Below, one piece after another: positions 19,433-30,644 of a DNA stretch of 64,000 nt (positions within the stretch are counted from its first letter, which is position 1; every line of letters begins with the position of its first letter). The notes beneath the pieces are model-generated. The model was not told the origin of the DNA and made no database searches. It worked only from the letters and a program-made list of their open reading frames with translations. The stretch comes from Arthrobotrys musiformis (taxonomy: Eukaryota; Ascomycota; Orbiliomycetes; Orbiliales; Orbiliaceae): the NCBI GenBank assembly GCA_036971715.1, contig JAVHJL010000012.1, positions 930,001 to 994,000 on the forward strand, given 5' to 3'. The position numbers and the translations under genes are program-made.

Positions 19433-22076
19433 CCCATTTAGTCTTATTTCTGGTGGTAAAATAGAGGCCTCAACCTCCAACATACTTATTGGAGTTGTTT
19501 TGAAGCCTCCTGTTATTTTTCTCAACATCTTATTTTGAATTAATTTAAATTCTTTCAAAACATTTTGTTTTTTTTGATTTTTCCACCATATTTCAGACCC
19601 ATAGTCAGAAATAGAACAAACGCAGCTCTTATACAATTGTATCATCGCTTTGGTTCTAAGTCCCTTTTCTGAATTAGCAAGTGCCTTAATAAAATTTAAA
19701 ATTTTATTTGCTGCACTTGTTTTTATTTTAATGTGGGTTTTAAAATTTAATCCCACATCAAAATATATACCTAACCACCTTATATTGTTGGTAGGTTTTA
19801 TTATTGTACCATTTGGTAGCTCAATATTTAATTCCCCAAATTCATTTTCCTTTTTTAAATTTGTTTTAAAATGAATTAGCTCTGATTTTATGTCATCAAA
19901 AGCTACTGCATTATCTACAGCCCAATTAAAGGCTATTTTTGCAGTTTCTTCTAATTCATATATATTTGTTTCTATTTTTTTATTGGTTGCAATTAACGCC
20001 AAATCATCTATATAGGATGGTTTCATGATAGAAGGCATTTTTTGTTCTAATAAATTAAATAGTGGTGTTAAATATAATAGAAAAAGAATTGGAGATATTG
20101 GAGAACCTTGTGGTATTCCAGTTTCAACTGGTTTTAATTTTTCTACTTGTCCATCGAAGGCCAGTTTAATTAATCTTTTGGACATAAAATTATTAATCCA
20201 CGAAATTAATTGTTTGGGGAACTTCATGTCTTCTAAGGTATTAATTAACCTTTCCTTTGAAACATTATCAAAAGCCCCTTTAACGTCTAGGAATAAAACA
20301 GAGGTTTTTAACTTTTCTGAATTAGCCATTTCTATATCATGAACTAATGACAAAGCTGCATCAATTGCAGATCTTTGTTTTCTGCCTCCAATTTGTTCTG
20401 GATTTAGAATTTTATTAGTTTCTGATAAGAAGGCTATTCTTCTTGCTATTATTTTCTCTGATATTTTTCCTAAACAATTTAGGAGACTAATAATTCTGTA
20501 AGCTTTTGGAATATTATAATCAGGTTTATTTGGTTTAGGTAAAATTGCCCCAATTGCTTCTCTGAAGCATATTGGATGGCACCCATAATTTAATAATTGT
20601 TTGAATAAATCATTAGATCTTCCCGGTATAATTTCGTAAGCCCTTTTTAAACACAGAAAATTAATTCCATCTGGTCCTGGTGCTTTTTTGGAATTAGATG
20701 AGAAGATAGCTTCTTTGATTTCACTATCTCTTATCTTTTTCCATTCAATTAACTTTTTGTTAATTGTTATTTCCACTGGTAACAATGGATTTGTTGTTTT
20801 TGTATAATTTGGTGGTTTTGGAAATAACGCTTTTCTTAATATTTTTGCCTTATCTTCAAAATTAAGGGCATTACTGTCCTCATAAATTAGATTTGGCATT
20901 TTTTGGATTTTTCTAGGTTTAGAAAAATTAAGCGCTAGGAATATTTCTTTGTCTTTTGCATTTTCTAGAAAATTAGTCCAGGATTTCTCCTTAGAAGATC
21001 TAATTTCTCTAAAATGTTTATTCCTTTTGATTTTAAATAGTTCCCAATTTTGTTGGGTCCTATTTAATTTCCATGTCCTTTTTTGTTGCAACATCTCTTT
21101 TCTTGTTTTTTCAATTTCCTCATTCCACCAAATTTTTGATTTTGGTGTTATTTTTAAAGTTGGTGTAGATCTTTCTACTGCCAAAATTATATTTTTTTGA
21201 AAAAGAGATGTTGCAACTTCCAAATTATTTTCTAGATCTTCTCTTTTCTTCTAGACTTAATAATTCTTTTTCGAAGTTTTCCCAATTAGTTTTATTCCAA
21301 TTAAATTTGTTAGTTGACAAAGGGTTGTCTACTAAGTCATTTTCTTTTGGTTTTATTTTAATTGAGATTACCTCATGATCTGATCCTGTATCAATTTTTT
21401 CATCTATTTTCCAATCCATAATTAATTCTTTTAAATTAATGGTTGCAAAAGATAGGTCAATGATTGAGGATTCAGATTTATTATTTTTCCTGACATTATA
21501 ATAAGTTGGTATGCCATTTTTATTTATTAATTGTAGATTTTTATCTTCGATCAACTCTATTATTTTTCCTGCTCTTAAATTAAATTTAATTTCAGGGTTC
21601 CATAAAGAGTGATGAGCATTAAAATCTCCGATTAATAATGTTTTTTTGGTGCAGTAATCTTTGATCTTATTAAAGAGTCGATTTACTGTATATTCACCAT
21701 TTTCCGTATTTTGTTGTTTTTCGTTGTAGATATTAATAAATCTGATTTCCCCAAATTTGTTTGATTTAAAATCAATTATCTGGCAGTCCTCATCTTTAAT
21801 TAAATCTTCCCGGTTTGTGATCTCGTAGGGTAAATTCTTTTTTATAAAAGTAATTACCCTATTTCGGTTTTTGTTGGTTTCGTTGGTTTTTGGGTTTGAA
21901 AAAATTGGTTTAAACCCTGAGTGTGTAATTGTAGTATTTTCCTTTGAGAACCACGGTTCTTGTAGGAAAATTAAATCCGTGTTGTCGTAAATTAATGCAG
22001 AGTTTAAGATTGACTGCATTATATTTGTAGATCTTCTACAATTGTGTTGTATTATTTTTAAAATATCCCTATTCAT
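19433..22076 (-). pseudogene. LINE ORF2, truncated and frameshifted
   Basis: Starts at ATG 22076-22074 and reads through a complete endonuclease to about residue 275. A 53-bp deletion near 21250 (absent from the forward copies of units 1, 2 and 4) then shifts the frame and gives a stop at 21225. The RT part continues open in another frame from 21223 down to the truncation at 19433. The catalytic YIDD is present, but RNase H and the C-terminal Cys/His motif are lost. It could not make a full ORF2 protein. Confidence 0.9.
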
Positions 22077-23229
22077 TTAAGGTGATATTTTGTTTTTTGT
22101 TTTTAGGGCATAAGGAATTTTTTGCCCCATGTTCTCCTCCACAATTAATGCATTTGTATTTTATATGGTCACAGGACTTTTTATTTTCCTGGCATATATT
22201 ACACAAATGATTAATTGTTTTGTGTTTTCCAGCACAAATTTCGCAGGCTGATTCATTTCTGCAATTTAATGCATAGTGGCCAGTTTTTTGACAATTTGTA
22301 CATCTATTGTTTCCAGAGAATTTAATATATCTTTCTGTTTTGAGTTTTTCACCTCCTAGAAAAATATATCCTCTGTTTTGTGTTTCTATTGCCTCCATTT
22401 TTGTTTTTGTGGCAATTACTATAGAAGAGAATTTCTTCCCTTCTAATTTTTCCTCCTTAATCAACCATCTCGGATTGTTAACCAATTTGATTGTGTTGTC
22501 TGTTTCCACCTCTTTTTTGAGATCTTCCATTTTTTGATCTCTAGAAATCCCGTGTACAACTAAGAACCCCCAGCTCTCTATTTTGGAAGGTCTTTGTATG
22601 TGTTCATCTATTTTGATGAGTTCTTGATAGATTTCTTCTTTGTATTCCAGAATATCTTCTTTTTTGGTGTTCTCATGGGTAATCAAAATTAGATTCCCTT
22701 TTGGATTTAGAGAAATCCCAGAAATAATTAATTCTGGGTTATTGGGCTTCTCTTTGAGAATTTTATTTATTTTTTCTCTGAAGATATTTGGTTTTTGGAT
22801 GGGAGGTTCCGTGGTACTTCTGGGAATAATTAACCTTCGTTGGTTAATTGATATTTTTGAATTTTGTGGATTTTGTGGATTTTGTAGATTTTGCGTTTTA
22901 TGCGTTTTTTGGTGTTTTTGGGTTATTTCCTGTTTTTTTGGTGTTTTTGATGTTTTCTGGGCGATTTGGGCGTATGTCTTTTTTGTGTTGTTTCTCTCCA
23001 ACTCTCTTATTTCCTGCTTTAGGTCTTCTACCTCCTGTACTCTTTCTTTTAGAAGGTCATTCAACCTTTTAATTTCCAGAAACAGATCTTCTCTATTTAT
23101 TTCTTCCCTTGAATCAATTGTATCTACCGATACCTGTCTTCTCTGTCTTTTTTTGTGGTGAACAGGTTTAAAACCCTGTGTCGCTAATACTAGTTCATCC
23201 AAAGATGAACTAGTTGGTATGTTCTCCAT
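22069..23229 (-). CDS. LINE ORF1 (gag-like RNA-binding protein), intact, 386 aa
   Basis: Start ATG at 23229-23227, stop at 22069. Predicted to coat the element RNA in the RNP. Residues about 44-80 look like a coiled coil for self-association; 82-130 are basic and rich in Lys, Gln and Thr, with QNP repeats. Residues about 165-275 are a mixed region, possibly RRM-like. The end has three CCHC-type knuckles: C310-C313-H318-C323, C329-C332-H336-C343 and C360-C363-H367-C374. The protein is identical in sequence to the ORF1 of units 2 and 4. It is intact although the ORF2 behind it is broken. Confidence 0.9.
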   Translation of the reverse strand: MENIPTSSSLDELVLATQGFKPVHHKKRQRRQVSVDTIDSREEINREDLFLEIKRLNDLLKERVQEVEDLKQEIRELERNNTKKTYAQIAQKTSKTPKKQEITQKHQKTHKTQNLQNPQNPQNSKISINQRRLIIPRSTTEPPIQKPNIFREKINKILKEKPNNPELIISGISLNPKGNLILITHENTKKEDILEYKEEIYQELIKIDEHIQRPSKIESWGFLVVHGISRDQKMEDLKKEVETDNTIKLVNNPRWLIKEEKLEGKKFSSIVIATKTKMEAIETQNRGYIFLGGEKLKTERYIKFSGNNRCTNCQKTGHYALNCRNESACEICAGKHKTINHLCNICQENKKSCDHIKYKCINCGGEHGAKNSLCPKNKKQNITLNE

Positions 23230-23496
23230 TTTTAAAACTAACCTTTAAAAGGTTTAGTTTAAATTAAGCGAGAACCCCCTTTTTTTTTTTTTTTGTGTGG
23301 TAGACGATCGCAAATATCTTTATATTTTTATGTCGTGATTATTTTCTATCGGTCTTTGTATGCTTTTTTACTTTGTAGTATTTTTGATCAATTTTTTCCG
23401 CTCTTTCGATTGGTGTACTTTTATTTGGTTTTGGATACTCCGTTCAAAAGTTATGGGGGGTCGGTATTTTCGAAGTTCGTTTTTTATTAGAGTTTT

Positions 23497-23511
23497 TTAA
23501 ATAGGATTTAA
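23497..23511 (+). repeat. Target-site duplication, inverted partner of 19151-19165
   Basis: TTAAATAGGATTTAA continues directly into the forward RIP-degraded LINE. About 15 bp of extra sequence (TTTTATTAGAGTTTT) separate it from the LINE 5' end at 23481. Confidence 0.7.
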
Positions 23512-26500
23512 TAAAATTGGGAATTTTTTTAAAAACAAAAAAAAATAAATATTTTAAAAAAATTAAATCTTTTAAAAAGAAATTTTGAACTAATTTTTTT
23601 AGAAAATGCAAAAGATAAAAAAATATTTTTAGCACTTAATTTTTCTAAATCTAAAAAAATCCAAAAAATACCAAATTTAATTTATGAGGATAGTAATGTT
23701 TTTAATTTTAAAAATAAAACAAAAATATTAAAAAAAGTGTTGTTTTTAAAACCACCAAATTATATAAAAATAATAAGTTTACTATTACTAATAAAAATAA
23801 TAATTAATAAAAAGTTAATTGAATGGAAAAAGATAAAAGATAGTGAAATTAAAGAAGTTATCTTTTTATTTAATTTTAAAAAAGTATTAGAATTAGATGG
23901 AATTAATTTTTTGTGTTTAAAAAGGGTTTATGAAATTATACTGAAAAGATTTAATGATTTATTTAAATAATTATTAAATTATAGTTATTATTTAATTAGC
24001 TTTAGGAAAACAATTGGGGTAATTTTACGAAAATTAAATAAATTAAACTATAATATTTTAAAAGTTTATAGAATTATTAGTTTTTTAAATTGTTTAGGAA
24101 AAATATTAGAGAAAATAATAACAAAAAAAATAACTTTTTTATTAAAAACTAATAAAATTCTAAATTTAGAATAAATTAGAAATAAAAAATAAAGATTTGC
24201 AATTGGTGTAGTTTTGTTATTAATTTATGATATAAAAATAGCTAATTTAGAAAAGTTAAAAATTTTTGTTTTATTCTTAAACATTAAAGGGGCTTTTGAT
24301 AATGTTTTAAAGGAAAGGTTAATTAATATTTTAGAAGATATGAAGTTTTTTAAATAATTAATTTAGTGGATTAATAATTTTATATTTAAAAGATTAATTA
24401 AACTGGTTTTTGATGGATAAATAAAAAAATTAAAATTAGTTGAAATTGGAATATTATAAAGTTTCCTAATATTTTTAATTTTTTTTTCTATTATATTTAA
24501 TATTATTATTTAATTTATTAAAGCAAAAAATGTTTTTTATTATTAAACCATCTTATATAGATGGTGTTAATTGTAATTAATAAAAAAATAAAAACAAATA
24601 TATATAAATTAAAAAAAATTATAAAAATAGTTTTTAATTAAGTTATAGATAATATAATAGCTTTTAATAATATAAAGTTAAACTAATTTATTTTAAAATA
24701 AATTTAAAAAAAGAAAATAAATTTAGAGAATTAAATATTAAATTATTAAATTATTAAATAATATAATAATACAATTTACTAACAATATAAAATAATTAAA
24801 TATATATTTTAATATAAAATTAAATTTTAAAAATTATATTAAAATAAAAATAAGTGTAATAAATAAAATTTTAAATTTTATTAAGATATTTGCTAATTCA
24901 AAAAAAAATTTAAAACTAAAGTTTTAATATAATTATATAAAAGTTGTATTTGTTTTATTTTCGATTATGGGTTTAAAATATAATAGAAAAACTAAAAATA
25001 ATAAAATGTTTTAAAAGAATTTAAATTAATTCAAAATAAAATATTGAAAAAATAATAGGAGGTTTTAAAACAACTTTAATAAATATATTAGAGGTTAAAA
25101 CCTCTATTTTACCACCAAAAATAAAACTAAATAAAATATAAAAAAAATATATTTTAAGATTTTTTTTTCTTAATAAGAATTATTCAATAAAAAAAATTTT
25201 GGAGTCATTTTTATTAGAATTTAATTTTGAAAGAGAGGAAACAGGACTAGGACTTTATTTAAAATAAAATTAAAAAAATATGCTTTTATATTAGATAAAA
25301 TATTATCAAGAATTAACTTCTTAATAAATTTATATATAAAAATTAAAAAATTAAATATAAAATTTAATCCACCTTAATTTAAAAATAAAATTAATTTTTT
25401 TATAAATAATATACCCAAAAATTTAAAAACAAAAAACCATAAAAATAAAAAAAAAATTAAACTAAACTCTAGGAAAATTTTATTTATTTATATAGACAAT
25501 TTTATACTAAAAATAAAAAAAAATAATAAAAATAAAAAAGAAAAATCCTTAAAAACTAGAATTTATAAAAAAATAGGTAATAAGTCTATTTTCGAAATTT
25601 ATTTCAATTTAGGAAAAAATATAGAAATATATAATACAAAATTAATTACTTTAAAAAAAAAATTCAAAAAATCCTTTAAAATAATTAATAAAAATAAAAA
25701 AGTAAAGAATATTTATTTCTTTACTAATAATTAAACTATAATAAAAAAATTATAAAATCTAAATTTAAAACCTAATTAAAAAATAACTTTAAAAATCTAA
25801 AATATAATTAATAAATTAAATTTTAAAAATATTAATATATTTATAAAATAAATTTTAAGTTATTTTAAAATTATTAAAAATAAAAAAGTAAACTACTTAA
25901 CTAAAAAAATTACAAAAATAAAAAAAAAAACCCATTCAAATCCTTTACTTATTTAAAAAGAAAAGTTAAAAAAAAAAAACTTACTAAAATAAGAAAAAAA
26001 ATATAAAAAATAAAAAAACAAACCAAATTATATTAATAAATTAAAATTAAAAAAAATAAAATATTTATTAAATTTAGTAATAAATTTTTTTTTTTAACTT
26101 AATTGAGAATTAAATATAAATACTTTAACAATTATTTATATAAAATTCCAAATGTTAAAATTTTAAATAAAAACTATATATATAAAAATAAGTTTCAAAT
26201 ATTAAAATATTTAATTATAAAATATAAAATTTATAATAAAGAGAGAAAAATGTTAAAAAAAAAACTTAAAAAAGCTAATAAATAATTAGATTATTATTTT
26301 TTATTATTTAATAATAAAAATATGATTTTTTTGAAAAATTCTTTAAATAAAATAAATATTACAAAAAAAAATGTAATAAAAATCTTAAAAATAATTATTT
26401 TATAGGATGGGGAAATTTAAAAATTTAATAAAAATGGAAAGGTTTTAAAAATGAGATATATTATCTTAATATTATATTAAAATAAATGAGTAAAAACAAC

Positions 26501-26568
26501 AAATATACAGCATTATTCTTTTAATAAAAAAAAAAAAAGAAAGAGACAAAAAAGGTTAGAAGGAACCT

Positions 26569-26603
<35 letters not shown>
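23512..26603 (+). mobile_element. RIP-degraded forward LINE (RT to 3' UTR), unit 1
   Basis: Follows the intact LINE from about 15870 to the A-rich part of the 3' UTR, with CpA and TpG converted to TpA. At 23755-23790, for example, almost every CA of intact 16111-16150 reads TA. Short leftover frames (23737-23970, 26103-26285) still show RT and C-terminal LINE protein. It ends in a run of 34 A (26570-26603) in place of the LINE's AAAAC-rich stretch, hairpin and TAA tail. Confidence 0.85.
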
Positions 26604-26607
<4 letters not shown>

Positions 26608-26618
26608 GTTACCTTAAT

Positions 26619-26693
26619 TCCGGGCGGCTAGCCAGTGGTCTAAGCGCCCACAACTTTCTATATAAAGGCACGTATCCTCCTCTGAAGAGTTGT
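26619..26693 (+). pseudogene. tRNA-like segment after the poly(A) run, unit 1
   Basis: GGGCG pairs with CGCCC (26622-26626, 26644-26648) around a near-consensus A box (TAGCCAGTGG, 26629-26638). CTTT/AAAG could be an anticodon stem. GGCACGTATCC at 26667-26677 is a degenerate B box. It could be the head of a second, decayed SINE. A perfect 10-bp hairpin, TTCTTCTATA/TATAGAAGAA, follows at 26711-26733. I do not call a functional tRNA. Confidence 0.4.
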
Positions 26694-26699
26694 ATTAAC

Positions 26700-29231
26700 A
26701 ACAAAACCATTTCTTCTATAAAATATAGAAGAATTATTAAAATTCTAAAATACATATTTTTGATTTATTATTTTTTTTTTTAAATTTCTATTTTTTTGGA
26801 ATAATTAAAATTTTATAATAAAAAAGGATTTTTATCTTAACATCTTTATATCTGGAAATACTGTTTTCTTTTTTTCCTCAGTACTAACAATGGTTTTTAC
26901 TGCAGATATTACAGATTTTAAAAAAAAGATTTTTATATTTACACAACTACAATCTCTCAAGAAGTGTATTAGCATCTTCCCTAAAATATATTTAGTAAAA
27001 ATCAAATTAATTTTAATTAAATTAACTAATTATACATAACACATGTACTAAAACAATCCAAACTTTTAAACATTATAAAAAAAAAAGGACCTTTTTACCC
27101 CAATAAAAACAATTTATTAATTAAACTATTAATACTCTAAACAATTTTTAAAATCTAAAATATCCCAAATTATTATTACTAATTTCTCCACCCTCAAAAA
27201 TAAATGGTCCACCTTTTACACCAATTATTTTGAATAAATTTTTGTTTTTAAAAAAAAAAAAAAATACTTTTTCTCAACCATTATCAAAAAATTTTATATA
27301 AAAAAAATAGAAACTACCCTCGCTATTACTACCAAAAACATTCAGGAATTCTAAAAAACTAACAAAAGCAATAAATCTTCATCCTTTGTATACAAAAAAA
27401 CCTTTTTTGAGAAAAATACAGATATTCCAAAAGTTTTTGTAAGTTTTAAAGATAAAGGTTATAAAAGCCCCACCAATAAAAAGATCGCAAATTTTATTAA
27501 TAAAGAAAGATTTTTTTTTATCAATATCAATAAAGAAATATTTATAAAAACAACACAATCATTTTTTGCAACCACATTATCCATATTACTATGAATAAGA
27601 AAATGCAAGTAGTTAAAAAATCACTGGAGAAGTTGAGTCTCCAAAAAACAAAACCTATAAAAATAAATTCCAATTTTAATTTAATAAAAATACTAAATAT
27701 AATTAAAGTTCTTTATAAGAACCTAAAATTTAGTATATTTACTCTTATTATAAATAAATAATATATATCTAATAAAAATATTAAAAAAAAACAACTTTAA
27801 AAAAATTAAAATAAAAAAATAATAAAAAATAATATTATATTAAAGCTGTTTATAAAAAAAAAAAAATTGAAAAAAAAAAATTTGAAAAAAGAAATTTTTA
27901 TTTAAAAATATAAAATTAAAAAATTAAAATTAATATATTATATTTTATATTTTAATTATTTAAATGTTATTTATTAGAATTATGTTAATAATATTTAATA
28001 TTTTTTAAATCTATAAAAAAAATTTAATATTATATATATTTTAAAAAAATTATGTTAATTTTTTTTAATACAAATTTTCCTTAAATTTAAATTTTATATA
28101 TTACTTTAAATATAATTTATATTTAATAGAAAAATATTTATAAACTTTATAAAAATTATTAAATAAAAATTTTATTTTAAAAATATTTTTAATAAATTAT
28201 TTAACTTTGATTATTATATTAAAATTTATAACATTACTTTAATAATTTTAAAATATACAAAAATAAAATTTAAATAAAAAAAAGCTTCAATAATAAAAAA
28301 TATTAAGTTACCTAAATCTAAACTATTAACTTTTAAAAATAAAATTATATAATTATTAATAAAAAGTAAATTATATAAAAAAATTTTTTTACTTTAATTA
28401 CAAATAAAAACTTAAGAATTTTAATTATTTCAATAAAATAATATAATTATATATATACCTTATATATTTAATAATAATAATAATAATATCTTTAAAATTT
28501 CTTAAAATAATATAAAAAAATTAGAGATTTTTATATTAATAAAATAAATATATTTATTAAAAAATTTAAATTTAATAAAATTTTTATTTTTTTTATTAAT
28601 AATATAAAAAAAATTTTCTCATATAATTTTAAAATTTTAAATTTAATAAATTCCTTAAATTTAAAAAAATCCCTAAAATTTATAAAAATTTATGAAAACT
28701 TTGCCTTATTATCCTATATTATAACATTTATTTTAAACCATACACTATCATATGGTTTAAATTCTTCAAATTTATTATTATTAAATTATTTTATCTATAC
28801 ACTAATAGTAAACAAATAACAAAAAAAACATTATATATTAATAACACTTCCTATTTTCACACAAAAAATTATTTATTGTTATTATTAACATAAAAGCATA
28901 TTATTCTAATATATTACTAAAATTATTTTTTAAATTAATATATAATAATGTTATTTAATATGTGTTTTAATTTATTTTTATAATTTTTATAAAAGTTTTT
29001 TTTAGTTTTTTAATTATGTGAAATTAATAACAACTATATAATATTTATTTATAAAAATATTAATAAAGAAATTTGATATTTTTATTAAATTTTAGGATTA
29101 ATTATAAAATAAATAATAACTTTAGACCTTACAAACATATACATCTTATATACCAAATAGAGTATTATATTAAACAATAGTATTCTTAATTATAAAAAAT
29201 ATATAAATAATATATTGGTTATTGTTAATAA
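26700..29231. other. Unrecognised AT-rich block, unit 1
   Basis: About 2.5 kb of AT-rich DNA with stops in all frames. 26840-27670 keeps somewhat more C and G and may be a degraded coding repeat; 27700-29200 is almost pure A/T. I could not relate it to the LINE. It recurs in each unit and forms the left flank of the next forward LINE. Confidence 0.5.
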
Positions 29232-29483
29232 ACGAACTTCGAAAATACCGACCCCCCCATAACTTTTGAACGGAGTATCCAAAACCAAATAAAAGTACAC
29301 CAATCGAAAGAGCGGAAAAAATTGATCAAAAATACTACAAAGTAAAAAAGCATACAAAGACCGATAGAAAATAATCACGACATAAAAATATAAAGATATT
29401 TGCGATCGTCTACCACACAAAAAAAAAAAAAAAGGGGGTTCTCGCTTAATTTAAACTAAACCTTTTAAAGGTTAGTTTTAAAA

Positions 29484-30644
29484 ATGGAGAACATACCAAC
29501 TAGTTCATCTTTGGATGAACTAGTATTAGCGACACAGGGTTTTAAACCTGTTCACCACAAAAAAAGACAGAGAAGACAGGTATCGGTAGATACAATTGAT
29601 TCAAGGGAAGAAATAAATAGAGAAGATCTGTTTCTGGAAATTAAAAGGTTGAATGACCTTCTAAAAGAAAGAGTACAGGAGGTAGAAGACCTAAAGCAGG
29701 AAATAAGAGAGTTGGAGAGAAACAACACAAAAAAGACATACGCCCAAATCGCCCAGAAAACATCAAAAACACCAAAAAAACAGGAAATAACCCAAAAACA
29801 CCAAAAAACGCATAAAACGCAAAATCTACAAAATCCACAAAATCCACAAAATTCAAAAATATCAATTAACCAACGAAGGTTAATTATTCCCAGAAGTACC
29901 ACGGAACCTCCCATCCAAAAACCAAATATCTTCAGAGAAAAAATAAATAAAATTCTCAAAGAGAAGCCCAATAACCCAGAATTAATTATTTCTGGGATTT
30001 CTCTAAATCCAAAAGGGAATCTAATTTTGATTACCCATGAGAACACCAAAAAAGAAGATATTCTGGAATACAAAGAAGAAATCTATCAAGAACTCATCAA
30101 AATAGATGAACACATACAAAGACCTTCCAAAATAGAGAGCTGGGGGTTCTTAGTTGTACACGGGATTTCTAGAGATCAAAAAATGGAAGATCTCAAAAAA
30201 GAGGTGGAAACAGACAACACAATCAAATTGGTTAACAATCCGAGATGGTTGATTAAGGAGGAAAAATTAGAAGGGAAGAAATTCTCTTCTATAGTAATTG
30301 CCACAAAAACAAAAATGGAGGCAATAGAAACACAAAACAGAGGATATATTTTTCTAGGAGGTGAAAAACTCAAAACAGAAAGATATATTAAATTCTCTGG
30401 AAACAATAGATGTACAAATTGTCAAAAAACTGGCCACTATGCATTAAATTGCAGAAATGAATCAGCCTGCGAAATTTGTGCTGGAAAACACAAAACAATT
30501 AATCATTTGTGTAATATATGCCAGGAAAATAAAAAGTCCTGTGACCATATAAAATACAAATGCATTAATTGTGGAGGAGAACATGGGGCAAAAAATTCCT
30601 TATGCCCTAAAAACAAAAAACAAAATATCACCTTAAATGAATAG
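29484..30644 (+). CDS. LINE ORF1, intact, 386 aa (unit 2)
   Basis: Same protein as the minus-strand copy at 22069-23229. The ATG lies just after a conserved leader containing CCTTTTAAAGG. The stop TAG overlaps the ORF2 start in ATGAATAG, so ORF2 is probably translated by termination and re-initiation or a similar coupling; this is inference from the overlap, which is kept in all copies. The three C-terminal CCHC-type knuckles are complete. Confidence 0.92.
   Translation: MENIPTSSSLDELVLATQGFKPVHHKKRQRRQVSVDTIDSREEINREDLFLEIKRLNDLLKERVQEVEDLKQEIRELERNNTKKTYAQIAQKTSKTPKKQEITQKHQKTHKTQNLQNPQNPQNSKISINQRRLIIPRSTTEPPIQKPNIFREKINKILKEKPNNPELIISGISLNPKGNLILITHENTKKEDILEYKEEIYQELIKIDEHIQRPSKIESWGFLVVHGISRDQKMEDLKKEVETDNTIKLVNNPRWLIKEEKLEGKKFSSIVIATKTKMEAIETQNRGYIFLGGEKLKTERYIKFSGNNRCTNCQKTGHYALNCRNESACEICAGKHKTINHLCNICQENKKSCDHIKYKCINCGGEHGAKNSLCPKNKKQNITLNE

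Larger units (their letters stand above)
19433..23481 (-). mobile_element. Inverted LINE, 3'-truncated, undamaged by RIP (unit 1)
   Basis: Reading from 23481 leftwards: 5' UTR, ORF1, endonuclease and most of RT, stopping after the residues RLNG (about 898 of ORF2). The RNase H region and 3' end are missing. LINE insertions normally lose the 5' end, so a missing 3' end implies a later rearrangement. Sequence identity to the forward copies is high. Confidence 0.9.

Noticed and set aside
23737..23970. 77-aa frame and its copies at 39582 and 55352, and the 60-aa frame at 26103 with copies
   Set aside because: Leftover open stretches of RIP-damaged LINE ORF2, not genes.
26700..29231. Mitochondrial DNA insertion, suggested by extreme AT content
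   Set aside because: No mitochondrial gene, rRNA or tRNA set is visible, and RIP explains the AT content.
29552..30073. 173-aa frame antisense to LINE ORF1 (also at 22640, 38438, 45368, 61157)
   Set aside because: It is the mirror of an AT-rich, Lys/Asn/Gln-rich coding strand, giving a Phe/Leu/Cys-rich pseudo-membrane protein. It recurs only because ORF1 recurs.
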